A stretch of DNA of 56,176 nt from Scatosoma sp045650185 (GTDB lineage: Bacteria > Bacillota > Clostridia > Christensenellales > Borkfalkiaceae): assembly GCA_045650185.1 (NCBI GenBank), contig JAZRQY010000003.1, forward strand, positions 1 through 56,176, written 5' to 3'. Below the pieces are notes generated by a model. It was given only the letters and a program-made list of their open reading frames with translations, ran no database searches and was not told the origin of the DNA. The position numbers and the translations under genes are program-made. Shown one piece after another: positions 15,315 to 23,757 of this stretch (position 1 is its first letter; the number at the start of each line of letters is the position of its first letter).

Positions 15315-16277
15315 TCAGTAGAATACAGCCAAAGCTTGTTCGATAGGTTCGCAACGTTTTACCTCGCTGACCATAAGCACGGGCCCCTTTCCACGGTAGA
15401 CATAATGCTTTTTAAACTCTATCTTCGCCGTAATTTCCAGCCAATCACGCGTTTTTACGTCCAACTTTTCAGGCAAAACACACGCCACGCCGCTGTAAGC
15501 GATATCATCCTCACAACAGGTCATAATATGCCGTCCAAGCACGATATTCTTTTCCGGCAAGCGAGCATCTGCCGCCGCTATCCCTTTGAAATGCACCGTT
15601 TTACCGATGTATTCTTCCAAATTCTCGGTCAAATCACGATAGAAATAGGCGTAATCCTTGTCCTCGATGACAATCACATCTGCGTTGATATCAAAGGGCA
15701 ACGGATCTTCAATGTCGTCAAAGTCGGCTTTGCCGCTGACACGCTCATACACGATATCGCAGCGGCGTGAAACCCCACGCACCAGCTTGTGGAGCGCCAT
15801 CTTATCCATATCATCCGAATAGCGGTTGAATACCACCAACTGCGTGTTCTGCAACTTATCAAAAACCAATTGACGCATATTTGCGTTGTAGCTGAGCGCA
15901 GTCTTCGCATCAAAGAAGGTCATTACTTGGTTAATCATCCAACCCTCGGGCATCGCCTTGAAAAACTCCTCCAACTGCCACATGCCGTTGAATTCGACAA
16001 GCACCCGTGTCGCGCCGTACATTGCCTGCAACGAAGCAAGATTTTCCTCCGTCAATTCCTCGATACCGTCAAGATAGGAAATGGAAACGTTCTGCACCTT
16101 GAAACGGCTTTCGTCGTATTCCTCTTCCCCTTCTTCCATAACCAGCAGTAAGGTATTTTCGCCCGTATTAAAGCGTTCATCTTCCAAGGTTTCTTGAATA
16201 AACTTCGTCTTTCCCGATTCCAAAAAGCCCAAAAAAAGATAAACGGGAGTTTCTTCGGGAGCTCTCTTTCTTGCCAT
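15315..16277 (-). CDS. G3E-like P-loop GTPase with C-terminal DUF1980-like domain
   Basis: A 320-aa protein. The N-terminal part is a CobW/G3E-like P-loop domain with Walker A GFLESGKT (17-24) and LVEFNGMW where the family's Walker B/ExxG region falls. It lacks the CxCC metal motif of its neighbour. The C-terminal part (about 215-320) resembles the DUF1980/YcgQ domain of the TIGR03943 family: an oligosaccharide-fold-like stretch with VHFKGIAAAD, then VLGRHIMTCCEDDIAYSGV with a Cys pair. In other genomes DUF1980 proteins pair with a YraQ-type permease; none is visible here. The ATG at 16277 is chosen over one 8 codons upstream because AAAGGAG sits just before it. It lies 32 nt after the cobW gene. 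Function unproven; a metal-linked role is likely. Confidence 0.7.
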   Translation of the reverse strand: MARKRAPEETPVYLFLGFLESGKTKFIQETLEDERFNTGENTLLLVMEEGEEEYDESRFKVQNVSISYLDGIEELTEENLASLQAMYGATRVLVEFNGMWQLEEFFKAMPEGWMINQVMTFFDAKTALSYNANMRQLVFDKLQNTQLVVFNRYSDDMDKMALHKLVRGVSRRCDIVYERVSGKADFDDIEDPLPFDINADVIVIEDKDYAYFYRDLTENLEEYIGKTVHFKGIAAADARLPEKNIVLGRHIMTCCEDDIAYSGVACVLPEKLDVKTRDWLEITAKIEFKKHYVYRGKGPVLMVSEVKRCEPIEQALAVFY

Positions 16278-16309
16278 AATTTCTCCTTTTACGCAAGCCA
16301 AATATAGGC

Positions 16310-17440
16310 TTACGCCTTAAACAATTCTTTCAACGCCTGTTCATTCAGATTACAGCCGATAACGCACAATCTGCCCGTAATCCCTGCCTTGCCCTCTCTT
16401 ACGTCGGGTTCTTCGGGTACGTAGTCAAAGTGCAACCATTCGCTCTCCCCTGCCACGATCCCCTTCGCGCGGAGCACGATACCGTATTTTTCCTCGTCCT
16501 GAATGGCTTGCAGAGCGTTTTCCAGTTCCTCTTTCGTGAAGGTGCGCGCCGTTTCCAAGCCCCAGCTGGTGAATACCTCGTCCGCATGGTGATGATGATG
16601 TTCGTGGTGGTCGTGCCCACAACAACATTCTTCACCGTGTTCGTGGCGATGTCCGTGATGATGTTCGTGGTGGTCGTGTCCGCAACAGCATTCTTCACCG
16701 TGGTCGTGGTGATGATGGTGATGCCCATGATGTTCGTGGTGGTCGTGTCCACAACAGCATTCCTCACCGTGTTCGTGGTGATGTCCGTGATGATGCTCGT
16801 GGTGGTGTTTATGCTCCTCCTCCAGAGCCTCAACGTCCGCCTGCAAACTGTTCTTACGCTCGATTGCGGCAAGCAACGTCTTGCCATCCAGCAAATCCCA
16901 CTCGGTGCTGACAATCGTCGCCGCGAAGTTCTTTTCACGCAACAGCCCTATCGCCGTCGCCAACTTTTCCTGCGAGCACTTTTGCGTATGCGACAATACG
17001 ATACAGCCTGCGTTTTCGACTTGGTCGATAAAGAACTCGCCAAAGTTTTTCATGTACATTTTGCATTTTGCGGCATCGACTACGGCGCAAAATGCGTTCA
17101 GCTCTGCGCCCTCGACCTCTGCCGACGAAACCGCCTTGATAACGTCGGACAGCTTGCCAACGCCAGAGGGTTCAATGATAATTCTATCGGGCGCATAGTC
17201 CTTGGCAACCTGCCTTAACGCCTTGGAGAAATCCCCGACGAGCGAACAGCAAATGCACCCCGAATTCATCTCGGTGATATTGACGCCAGCCTCCTCTAAG
17301 AAGCCGCCGTCAATGCCGATTTCACCAAACTCGTTTTCAATCAGGACTACTTTTTCGCCCTGATACGCCTCTTGGAGCAGTTTTTTAATCAGCGTCGTCT
17401 TGCCTGCGCCCAAAAAGCCTGAAAAAATATCTATTTTCAT
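16310..17440 (-). CDS. CobW/G3E-family metallochaperone GTPase with Cys/His repeats
   Basis: A 376-aa GTPase of the family that delivers zinc, cobalt or nickel to targets in the cytosol. Walker A GFLGAGKTT (8-16), ENEFGE (35-40) and the metal motif CICC (62-65) are intact; HTQK marks the guanine-specificity region. Between the GTPase part and the C-terminal CobW_C domain (about 295-376) lies an 80-residue insert of three near-identical units, each HGEECCCGHDHHEHH flanked by His runs. His-rich loops are common in this family; triple Cys in each unit is less usual and implies strong metal binding. It starts 15 nt after pepS, so it belongs to the long minus-strand run. Metal identity cannot be read from sequence. 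No Zur-type site was recognised. Confidence 0.92.
   Translation of the reverse strand: MKIDIFSGFLGAGKTTLIKKLLQEAYQGEKVVLIENEFGEIGIDGGFLEEAGVNITEMNSGCICCSLVGDFSKALRQVAKDYAPDRIIIEPSGVGKLSDVIKAVSSAEVEGAELNAFCAVVDAAKCKMYMKNFGEFFIDQVENAGCIVLSHTQKCSQEKLATAIGLLREKNFAATIVSTEWDLLDGKTLLAAIERKNSLQADVEALEEEHKHHHEHHHGHHHEHGEECCCGHDHHEHHGHHHHHHDHGEECCCGHDHHEHHHGHRHEHGEECCCGHDHHEHHHHHADEVFTSWGLETARTFTKEELENALQAIQDEEKYGIVLRAKGIVAGESEWLHFDYVPEEPDVREGKAGITGRLCVIGCNLNEQALKELFKA
16590..16810 (-). repeat. three tandem repeats encoding Cys/His metal-binding units
   Basis: Three copies of about 60-66 nt inside the cobW-type gene encode the HGEECCCGHDHHEHH unit. The units are very similar at DNA level (repeated TTCGTGGTGGTCGTGTCC-like blocks on the + strand). 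Copy number may therefore vary by slippage or be misassembled. Confidence 0.85.
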
Positions 17441-17455
17441 CCTATGTCCTCAACT

Positions 17456-18682
17456 TTAGAAAGCCCAGTTACCGTCGCGGAAGATTGCAACGCGCTTGCC
17501 GTCCTTCGTGACACCCGTAATCGACATATCCTTCGTGCCGATCATAAAGTCTACGTGGATCATACTGTCGTTGATACCAGCCGCCTTTCTTTCGTCGTTG
17601 GTCATCTTCTCAAAGCCCTTCAAACACTCGTTAAAGCCGTGACCGAGCGCCAAATGACAGCTTGCGTTTTCATCAAACAAGGTGTTGTAGAACAAAATCC
17701 CCGACTGGCTGATAGGAGAATTGTAAGGAATCAACGCAACTTCGCCCAGCATTGCCGCGCCTTCGTCCATCGAAACCATCTTTTTCAGCAATTCTTCGCC
17801 CTTTTCCGCCTTGACCTCTACGACTTTACCACCCTCAAAACGAACGGAGAAGTTGTCGATAATCTCGCCCATATAGGAGAGAGGCTTGGAAGAGTATACG
17901 ATACCCTCTGCACAGCCCGCCTTCGGGGTGGAGAATACCTCTTCCGTAGGGATATTCGGGTTGAATTTTCTGCCGTTGAGCAAGGTTTCCTGACCACCGC
18001 AGAAAATGCCGTTTTCCATCAAACCAACGGTCAATTTCGTGCCGTTTGCGCTCTCGTATTCGAGGGATGCAAGTCCCAAGCCGTTCAAGTACGCGGAACG
18101 AGCCTGCAAATCTGCATTGTGCTGTTTCCAAGCCTGCACGGGGTTTTTGCCGTCCGCACGCGCGGTGTACAAAATCGCCTTCCACATTGCCTCCACCGCT
18201 TTCGTTTCGGAAAGTTCGGGGAATACCTTCTTCGCCCAAGCCTTACCGGGAACTGCGGCGATACACCATTGATGCTTGTTTTCCATTTTTTCACGCAAGG
18301 GCTTGATCAGCGGATACAGCGCACGACGAGCCTTGCTCATCTTTTCCTGATCAACGCCGCTCATTCCGTCGGGATCTTCCGATTCAATGAACAGACGGCA
18401 AGCGTATTTTTCTGCCTTGTATTCCCACTTTGCCAAAGCCCAAGACTTCATCTCGGACAGCGATTCCAAAGTGCGGTAGTTGGAAGACAGCTTTTCAACG
18501 GGCTGGTGGCTCCATTCTACGAACACTTCGCTTGCGCCTGCCTTATAACATTCCTCAACCACCATGGTGACGAACTCAGGCTGGTCCAACCCTGCCCCGA
18601 TGAATACCGATTGACCCTTTTTGACGTTCAAGCCAACCTTAGCAATCAATTTTGCATACTTTTTCAACTGTGCTTTTCTCAT
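17456..18682 (-). CDS. M29-family aminopeptidase
   Basis: A 408-aa cytosolic metallo-aminopeptidase of the thermophilic/AmpS-PepS family, which removes N-terminal residues from peptides using two divalent metals. Typical features are the start KYAKLIAKVGLNVKKGQSV, EVFVEWSH, NIPTEEVFSTP and GEVALIPYNSPISQSGILF. The C-terminal ligand region holds ENASCHLALGHGF and later SMIHVDFMIGT. Length fits the family (about 410 aa). It is 40 nt after ansA and 15 nt before cobW, all on the same strand. Peptide breakdown fits with the adjacent asparaginase and the amino-acid enzymes elsewhere in the window. Confidence 0.9.
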   Translation of the reverse strand: MRKAQLKKYAKLIAKVGLNVKKGQSVFIGAGLDQPEFVTMVVEECYKAGASEVFVEWSHQPVEKLSSNYRTLESLSEMKSWALAKWEYKAEKYACRLFIESEDPDGMSGVDQEKMSKARRALYPLIKPLREKMENKHQWCIAAVPGKAWAKKVFPELSETKAVEAMWKAILYTARADGKNPVQAWKQHNADLQARSAYLNGLGLASLEYESANGTKLTVGLMENGIFCGGQETLLNGRKFNPNIPTEEVFSTPKAGCAEGIVYSSKPLSYMGEIIDNFSVRFEGGKVVEVKAEKGEELLKKMVSMDEGAAMLGEVALIPYNSPISQSGILFYNTLFDENASCHLALGHGFNECLKGFEKMTNDERKAAGINDSMIHVDFMIGTKDMSITGVTKDGKRVAIFRDGNWAF

Positions 18683-18722
18683 GTTTTTTCTCCTTTGCCT
18701 AACGAGAATGAAACCCGCTTGG

Positions 18723-19715
18723 CTAACCGATTAAATCGTAATTTATATTTTTATAAAATAGTTTTCTAATTTCGTTGTCGTCCTTCGTGCAACCCAAAAT
18801 CCACATCAGCTTCGTGGTGATTGCCTCGTGGGTGAGGTTGTAGCCCTCCAGAAGGTCAAAGCGGTTTTTCCACCCTCTACCCACCTGATAGACGTCCATA
18901 TCGCTGCCCTCGTGCTGTACCTGCGTAGTGACCGCCAAAGTCTTACCCTTGCCTTCCCAGCTTTGGATTACGTCGTAAAAGCCGTAATATTCTCCCTCGG
19001 GAATACCACCCGTGCCGTAGCCCGACAGCACCACCGCCGTATAACAGCGGAAATACATATCCAAGACTTCTCCCTTCATTCCCGGTGTCAAAGTCAATAC
19101 CCCTACTCTCTCGTCCAAGTTAAGATAAAATTCCGGCTCTGCCGCTTTGGGGGTGTGGATATACTGAATGATTTTTCCGTCCCGTATATTCGCCAGGACG
19201 GGGAAGTCCATACTCTCGAAGGCATTATAACTCTTCGTGCGGATTTTTCTTGCGCGCGTGCCTGCGATGACCTTGCCTTGGAACACGATAACAACGTCCG
19301 CCGCCGCATCCGAGGTCGCATATAAGAAACTGTCCCGAAGATTGATACGGGCGTCGGTGTCCTCTCGGTGAATCGGCTTTTGCGAGCCCGTCAAGACGAT
19401 GGGCTTAGGGGAATGTTGTACCATGTACGAGAGCGCCGCCGCCGTGTACGCCATCGTATCCGTGCCGTGGCAGATGACGAACCCGTCGTAGTCCGCGTAA
19501 TTATCGCGAATCACCGTTGCGAGCTCTACCCAATGATTTGGAGTGATATTCGTGCTGTCAATGTTATACGGCTGTACCCCATCCACCTTGCAAAATTCGC
19601 GGATTTCAGGTACGTAATCGAGCATATACGCGCTGTCCATGTGCGGTTTTAAGCCCATATCGCCACTCTTTGAGGCAATCGTGCCACCCGTGGCAATCAG
19701 CAATATTTTCTTCAT
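18723..19715 (-). CDS. ansA: L-asparaginase, type I
   Basis: Hydrolyses L-asparagine to aspartate and ammonia. The 330-aa protein starts MKKILLIATGGTIASKSGD with the first active-site Thr (TGGTIA). The second signature is VICHGTDTMAYTAAAL, and the later region has VLTGSQKPIHREDTDAR. No signal peptide is present, so it is cytosolic. The start at 19715 rather than 45 nt upstream is supported by an SD AAGGAG and by the family N-terminus. The ATG overlaps the stop of the U32 gene by 4 nt, indicating translational coupling. Glutaminase side activity is possible. Confidence 0.93.
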   Translation of the reverse strand: MKKILLIATGGTIASKSGDMGLKPHMDSAYMLDYVPEIREFCKVDGVQPYNIDSTNITPNHWVELATVIRDNYADYDGFVICHGTDTMAYTAAALSYMVQHSPKPIVLTGSQKPIHREDTDARINLRDSFLYATSDAAADVVIVFQGKVIAGTRARKIRTKSYNAFESMDFPVLANIRDGKIIQYIHTPKAAEPEFYLNLDERVGVLTLTPGMKGEVLDMYFRCYTAVVLSGYGTGGIPEGEYYGFYDVIQSWEGKGKTLAVTTQVQHEGSDMDVYQVGRGWKNRFDLLEGYNLTHEAITTKLMWILGCTKDDNEIRKLFYKNINYDLIG

Positions 19716-20908
19716 ACCCTTCTCCTTAAATAGTCGCCTGCATACAGGACGTGCGGACAAGCTATCTTATAGCGATGGCATACGAGTTTCGCATCGTCCG
19801 TGCGCGCCCCGTCTGCGGTGTAGATTTCCTCTACCGTAAAGCTACGCAAAAAGCTGTCCTTGGGCGAAAGCGCCTCTAAGCGCTCCCCTTGCAGGAAACG
19901 GTTGCGCATCTCTACGATTGCATAGCCGTCCTCGTACCCTATAACGTCTGCGATATATACGCAATCCCCTTTCGATTGGCTGTGCGCGTAATGCACCGTT
20001 TGAGTATTCTTACCAAACGCATACGCCGTCGTGTATTCGCGGTGCGCAACGGCGGAAAGCTCCTGCTGACAAACGCTAAGCTCTTGTCCGTCCATTCTTC
20101 TGCGGTATGCATTCACCACGGTGGCAAGGTAGTAGCCACTCTTCATTCTTCCCTCGATTTTAAACGAGGAAATCCCTGCCTCTTCCAACGCCTCTAAGTG
20201 CGCTAGCATATTCAAATCCTTACTGTTGAGGATATAAGTACCCTTTTCATCCTGTTCGATGGGCAACCATTCGCTTTCGCCGTTCGTGGCGTTAAGAGCG
20301 CGAATTTCATACCGCCAACGACACGCCTGCACGCAAGCGCCTCGATTGGAACAGCGCCCGTCCAAATAATCGGACAAAAGACATCTGCCGCTGTACGATA
20401 TACACATTGCGCCGTGCACGAACGCCTCTAATTCCACGTCGGGCACGAAATCGTGAATTTCTTTAATTTCCGCCAGCGAAAGCTCCCTTGCCAAAATCAC
20501 ACGGGAAACACCCTGCTCCTTCCAAAAACGGACAGCGTACTTATTCACGGTATTCGCCTGCGTAGAGAGGTGAATGTCAAGCGAGGGCGCAACCTCTTTG
20601 ACAAAAGCCACCACACCGGGGTCGCTGACAATCACGGCGTCTACGCCGATGGTCGCCAAGCTCTTAAAATACCCCTCTAACGCAACGAAATCGGAATTTT
20701 TCGCAAAGATATTTGCCGTAACGTAGACCTTTTTTCCTCGCTCGTGCGCCAAACGAACGGCAGAGGCAAGCTCCTCTTCCGTAAAGTTATCGGCAAACGT
20801 ACGAAGGGAAAAATGCTTACCGCCAAGGTACACCGCATCTGCGCCAAATTCGAGCGCCGTTAAAAATTTTGCATAGCTCCCTGCAGGGGCTAATAATTCT
20901 GCTCTCAT
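19712..20908 (-). CDS. trhP: U32-family protein, probable tRNA U34 hydroxylation factor
   Basis: A 398-aa cytosolic protein of the peptidase-U32 family. It starts ELLAPAGSYAKFLTALEFGADAVYLGG and carries the U32 signature EAFVHGAMCISYSGRC with further Cys residues in CSNRGACVQACRW. Many U32 proteins are now known as RNA-modification factors rather than proteases; TrhP hydroxylates uridine 34 of tRNA. The coupled upstream gene is a TrmR-like methyltransferase that acts on 5-hydroxyuridine, and B. subtilis has the same pairing (yrrMNO). Here one U32 gene stands where B. subtilis has two. It overlaps both neighbours by 4 nt. Confidence 0.85.
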   Translation of the reverse strand: MRAELLAPAGSYAKFLTALEFGADAVYLGGKHFSLRTFADNFTEEELASAVRLAHERGKKVYVTANIFAKNSDFVALEGYFKSLATIGVDAVIVSDPGVVAFVKEVAPSLDIHLSTQANTVNKYAVRFWKEQGVSRVILARELSLAEIKEIHDFVPDVELEAFVHGAMCISYSGRCLLSDYLDGRCSNRGACVQACRWRYEIRALNATNGESEWLPIEQDEKGTYILNSKDLNMLAHLEALEEAGISSFKIEGRMKSGYYLATVVNAYRRRMDGQELSVCQQELSAVAHREYTTAYAFGKNTQTVHYAHSQSKGDCVYIADVIGYEDGYAIVEMRNRFLQGERLEALSPKDSFLRSFTVEEIYTADGARTDDAKLVCHRYKIACPHVLYAGDYLRRRV

Positions 20909-21537
20909 TCCTTCTCACCTACATATACGGACAGCGCAACGCCGTCCCCAACGTCCAAAACGGACGTAATAAAGTCCTGATCCTCCGTCACCGTCTGCAG
21001 GTAGGAACGGATTTTATCCACAATCGAATGTCGCTTTTGAGGAGTGGGCTGCTCACCGCTCACCCAGCCGTACAACAATACGTCGTCCGCAAACAGAGTC
21101 GCTCCCTTCTTCATCAAACGCTTTAAGTCGAAGAGGTACTTTTCGTATTGCGCTTTCGGACCGTCAAGAAAGACGAAGTCGTATTCCCCGTCCATCATCG
21201 CAAGAATCTCGCCCGCATCGCCAAGATGCGCCACTACGCGATCCTTGACGCCCAAGGCGGCAAAGTTCTCTTTCGCCTCTAAATACCGCTCTTCCTCCAG
21301 CTCCATCGTCGTCAGACGAGCTTCAGGACAAGCCAGCAGCATCGCCGACCCGGAAAGCCCCACAGCCGTACCGATTTCCAAAATTCGTTTGGGCCGTAAA
21401 GCCTTTACCATCAGCAACAAAAACTGCAAAGTTTCGTCGTCCGCCACGGGGATATCCCGTTCCAGCGCCGCCTTTCTGAGGTCAGAGATACGCTGGTCAA
21501 TATTCAATTTTACAAGGGACGCCGTGTACTTATTCAT
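20905..21537 (-). CDS. trmR: tRNA 5-hydroxyuridine methyltransferase
   Basis: A 210-aa SAM-dependent O-methyltransferase (family 3, catechol-OMT fold). The SAM site is ILEIGTAVGLSGSAML (about 56-71), the acidic loop TMELEEERYLEA and the metal/substrate region VFLDGPKAQYEKY. It probably methylates 5-hydroxyuridine-34 to 5-methoxyuridine in tRNAs that read wobble codons, using the product of the next gene. It starts just 5 nt downstream of the rnjA stop and overlaps the U32 gene by 4 nt, so rnjA-trmR-trhP-ansA looks like one transcript. Without the U32 neighbour the substrate would be open. Confidence 0.85.
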   Translation of the reverse strand: MNKYTASLVKLNIDQRISDLRKAALERDIPVADDETLQFLLLMVKALRPKRILEIGTAVGLSGSAMLLACPEARLTTMELEEERYLEAKENFAALGVKDRVVAHLGDAGEILAMMDGEYDFVFLDGPKAQYEKYLFDLKRLMKKGATLFADDVLLYGWVSGEQPTPQKRHSIVDKIRSYLQTVTEDQDFITSVLDVGDGVALSVYVGEKE

Positions 21538-21542
21538 TCGTA

Positions 21543-23561
21543 TTACACCTCTAACACGTTTACGACAACCATAGGCGCTTCGCGCATCTTCTTGAAGAGG
21601 TAATTTCTAAGGCTCTTCCGTACGTGCGCAGAAAGCTCCTCCTTCGCCGCATATTCGTACGTGAAGTTGTCGATTGCCTTCTTGACCACCCCAATGAGTT
21701 CGGGGATTGTATATTTGTTTTCAGACACGACTACGCCGATGGAGGTAATCACGGGATCGTTAATTACGTAGTTCCCCGTCGCCGCTATGGATACGAGGAA
21801 AATACCGTCTGAAGACATCTTCAAACGCTCCTTGACCACAGAGCTGTTTTCACCATCCTCTACCACTTCGCCGTCAATCAGCATTGTGCCTGCAGGAATA
21901 CTCTCGCCAAAGCGCATCGACGTTTCCGTAAGCTCTACGCAGTTGCCAATTTCCGTAATCAAGATATTCTGCGACGGCATACCCAAATCCTCCGCAAGGT
22001 CGGCATGCCGTTTTAAATGACGGTATTCACCGTGGATGGGGATAAAGAATTTGGGCTTTAAGAGGTTGTGCAAAATTTTATGCTCTTCTTGGCAAGCATG
22101 TCCCGAAACATGGATTTTTTCCAAGCTTTCGTAAATGACCGTCGCGCCAAGCTTGTACAGGTTGTTGATAACCCTGTACACCATCTTTTCGTTCCCGGGA
22201 ATGGGGGTTGCGGACATGATAATCGCATCGTTTTCCCCAACCGAAAGTTTGTTGTATTCCCCTTGTGACATGCGGGTGAGGGCACTCATGGGTTCCCCTT
22301 GCGAGCCCGTGCAAAGAATCAACAATTCACGATGGAACAGGTTTTTCGTCTGTTCGATATCCACAAGGACACCCTCGGGGATTTTCAATTCCCCGATTTT
22401 GGTCGCCGCCTCGCATACGCGCAACATACTTCTACCTGACAGCGCCACCTTTCTGCGGTACTTCACCGCCAAGTCGATGATTTGCTGTATACGGTGTACG
22501 TTCGAGGCAAAGGTCGCGATAATAATTCGCTTGTCCGTATGCTCTGCAAAGAGATGGTCGAGCGTATTGCCCACCACCGTTTCACTCATCGTATAGCCGG
22601 GGCGTTCGATGTTGGTCGATTCTGCCATATAGAGCAGAACACCCTCTTGCCCGATTTCCGCAATACGCTTTAAGTCCATAGGCGCGCCTGCAACGGGGGT
22701 CAAGTCAATCTTGAAATCGCCGCTGTGGTAAACAAGCCCGCAGGGAGTACGCACCGCCAAGGCGCAAGCCCCGGAAATGGAATGGTTGACACCGACAAAT
22801 TCCACCTCGAATGCGCCCGCCTTGATACGATCTCCGCTCTGCACCACACGCTGTTTTACACCTACGACACGATTTTCCTGCAACTTGTTTTCCGCAAGCA
22901 TCAGGGTTAATTTCGTACCGTACACGGGGGTGTCGGGGTTGAGCTCTTTCATCAAGTAGGACAAACCGCCGATATGGTCCTCGTGACCGTGCGTGATAAA
23001 TACGCCACGCACCTTATCACGGTTTTGCGCAAGATACGTGATATCGGGAACAACCGAATCAATACCCGGCATCTCCTCCATATTCGGGAAGGTCATACCT
23101 GCATCGATGATAATAATGTCGTTGCCGTATTCCAGCGCCGTCATATTTTTGCCGATTTCCCCTACGCCACCAAGGAAGAGGATTTTTACCGCTTTTTTAC
23201 CCTTTTTGACCTTCACGGGGGTGAGCTTTTTGTCCTCCGTGTTGAATACGAGCGTCTTTTTCTTCTCTACGCCGCGCGCAGAGCTTGTCCTTTCACGGGT
23301 CGTAGTAGGTTTTTGTTGGCGCTTTACTTCCGCTGCCGCACCCTTTTTCTTCGTAGCAGAAGCGGTTTTTTCCACACTCTTTCCTCTGCTTAAGGGCGCT
23401 TTTTTAGCAACGCGCGCGGTCTTCTTTTCCGTGACGTTTTCGACACGCGCCGTCGCCGATCTTCTTTTCTCCGTTCGCTGGGGCTCGAATCCCATCCCGT
23501 CGAAGGACGTGCCCATCGGCGAACGAGCATTTTTTCTGCTTTTCGCAGGTTTTGTAATCAC
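21543..23561 (-). CDS. rnjA: ribonuclease J with a long basic N-terminal extension
   Basis: A 672-aa metallo-beta-lactamase/beta-CASP nuclease acting as 5'-3' exo- and endoribonuclease in mRNA decay and rRNA maturation. The core begins near residue 125 (VKILFLGGVGEIGKNMTALE) and has the zinc motif HGHEDH (191-196), beta-CASP motifs including GSQGEPMSAL, and IPIHGEYRHLKRH. Core length matches B. subtilis RNase J1 (about 555 aa). Residues 1-120 are an added low-complexity tail rich in Lys, Arg, Ala and Thr, probably disordered and RNA-binding. The start codon is GTG, with an SD AAGGAG upstream. Only one RNase J is in the window. Confidence 0.95.
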   Translation of the reverse strand: MITKPAKSRKNARSPMGTSFDGMGFEPQRTEKRRSATARVENVTEKKTARVAKKAPLSRGKSVEKTASATKKKGAAAEVKRQQKPTTTRERTSSARGVEKKKTLVFNTEDKKLTPVKVKKGKKAVKILFLGGVGEIGKNMTALEYGNDIIIIDAGMTFPNMEEMPGIDSVVPDITYLAQNRDKVRGVFITHGHEDHIGGLSYLMKELNPDTPVYGTKLTLMLAENKLQENRVVGVKQRVVQSGDRIKAGAFEVEFVGVNHSISGACALAVRTPCGLVYHSGDFKIDLTPVAGAPMDLKRIAEIGQEGVLLYMAESTNIERPGYTMSETVVGNTLDHLFAEHTDKRIIIATFASNVHRIQQIIDLAVKYRRKVALSGRSMLRVCEAATKIGELKIPEGVLVDIEQTKNLFHRELLILCTGSQGEPMSALTRMSQGEYNKLSVGENDAIIMSATPIPGNEKMVYRVINNLYKLGATVIYESLEKIHVSGHACQEEHKILHNLLKPKFFIPIHGEYRHLKRHADLAEDLGMPSQNILITEIGNCVELTETSMRFGESIPAGTMLIDGEVVEDGENSSVVKERLKMSSDGIFLVSIAATGNYVINDPVITSIGVVVSENKYTIPELIGVVKKAIDNFTYEYAAKEELSAHVRKSLRNYLFKKMREAPMVVVNVLEV

Positions 23562-23619
23562 TTATCTATCTTCTCCTTGTCTTCTCCATTGGCTTTTCTT
23601 CTTCTTTCGTAAGCCTTCA

Positions 23620-23657
23620 TAAAAGAGAGAGCCGAAAATTTCTTATCAGCTCTCCGT
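23620..23657 (-). terminator. terminator after the 535-aa protein gene
   Basis: On the minus strand GAGAGC (23654-23649) and GCTCTC (23632-23627) pair around a 16-nt loop and are followed by TCTTTTA. It lies about 100 nt after the stop codon and upstream of rnjA. I see no strong promoter between it and rnjA. Confidence 0.5.
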
Positions 23658-23757
23658 CGTTTTTACAACTGAAACAACCACAATCAAGCCGCCGCACAAG
23701 CCGTCCTTGAAAGGCTTTGATCGTTTGTCGTCGTCATAATATAATCCGTTGGAAGGA

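Noticed and set aside
17444..18769. A 441-codon frame antisense to the M29 aminopeptidase
   Set aside because: Mirror frame of a well-supported gene with no independent signals.
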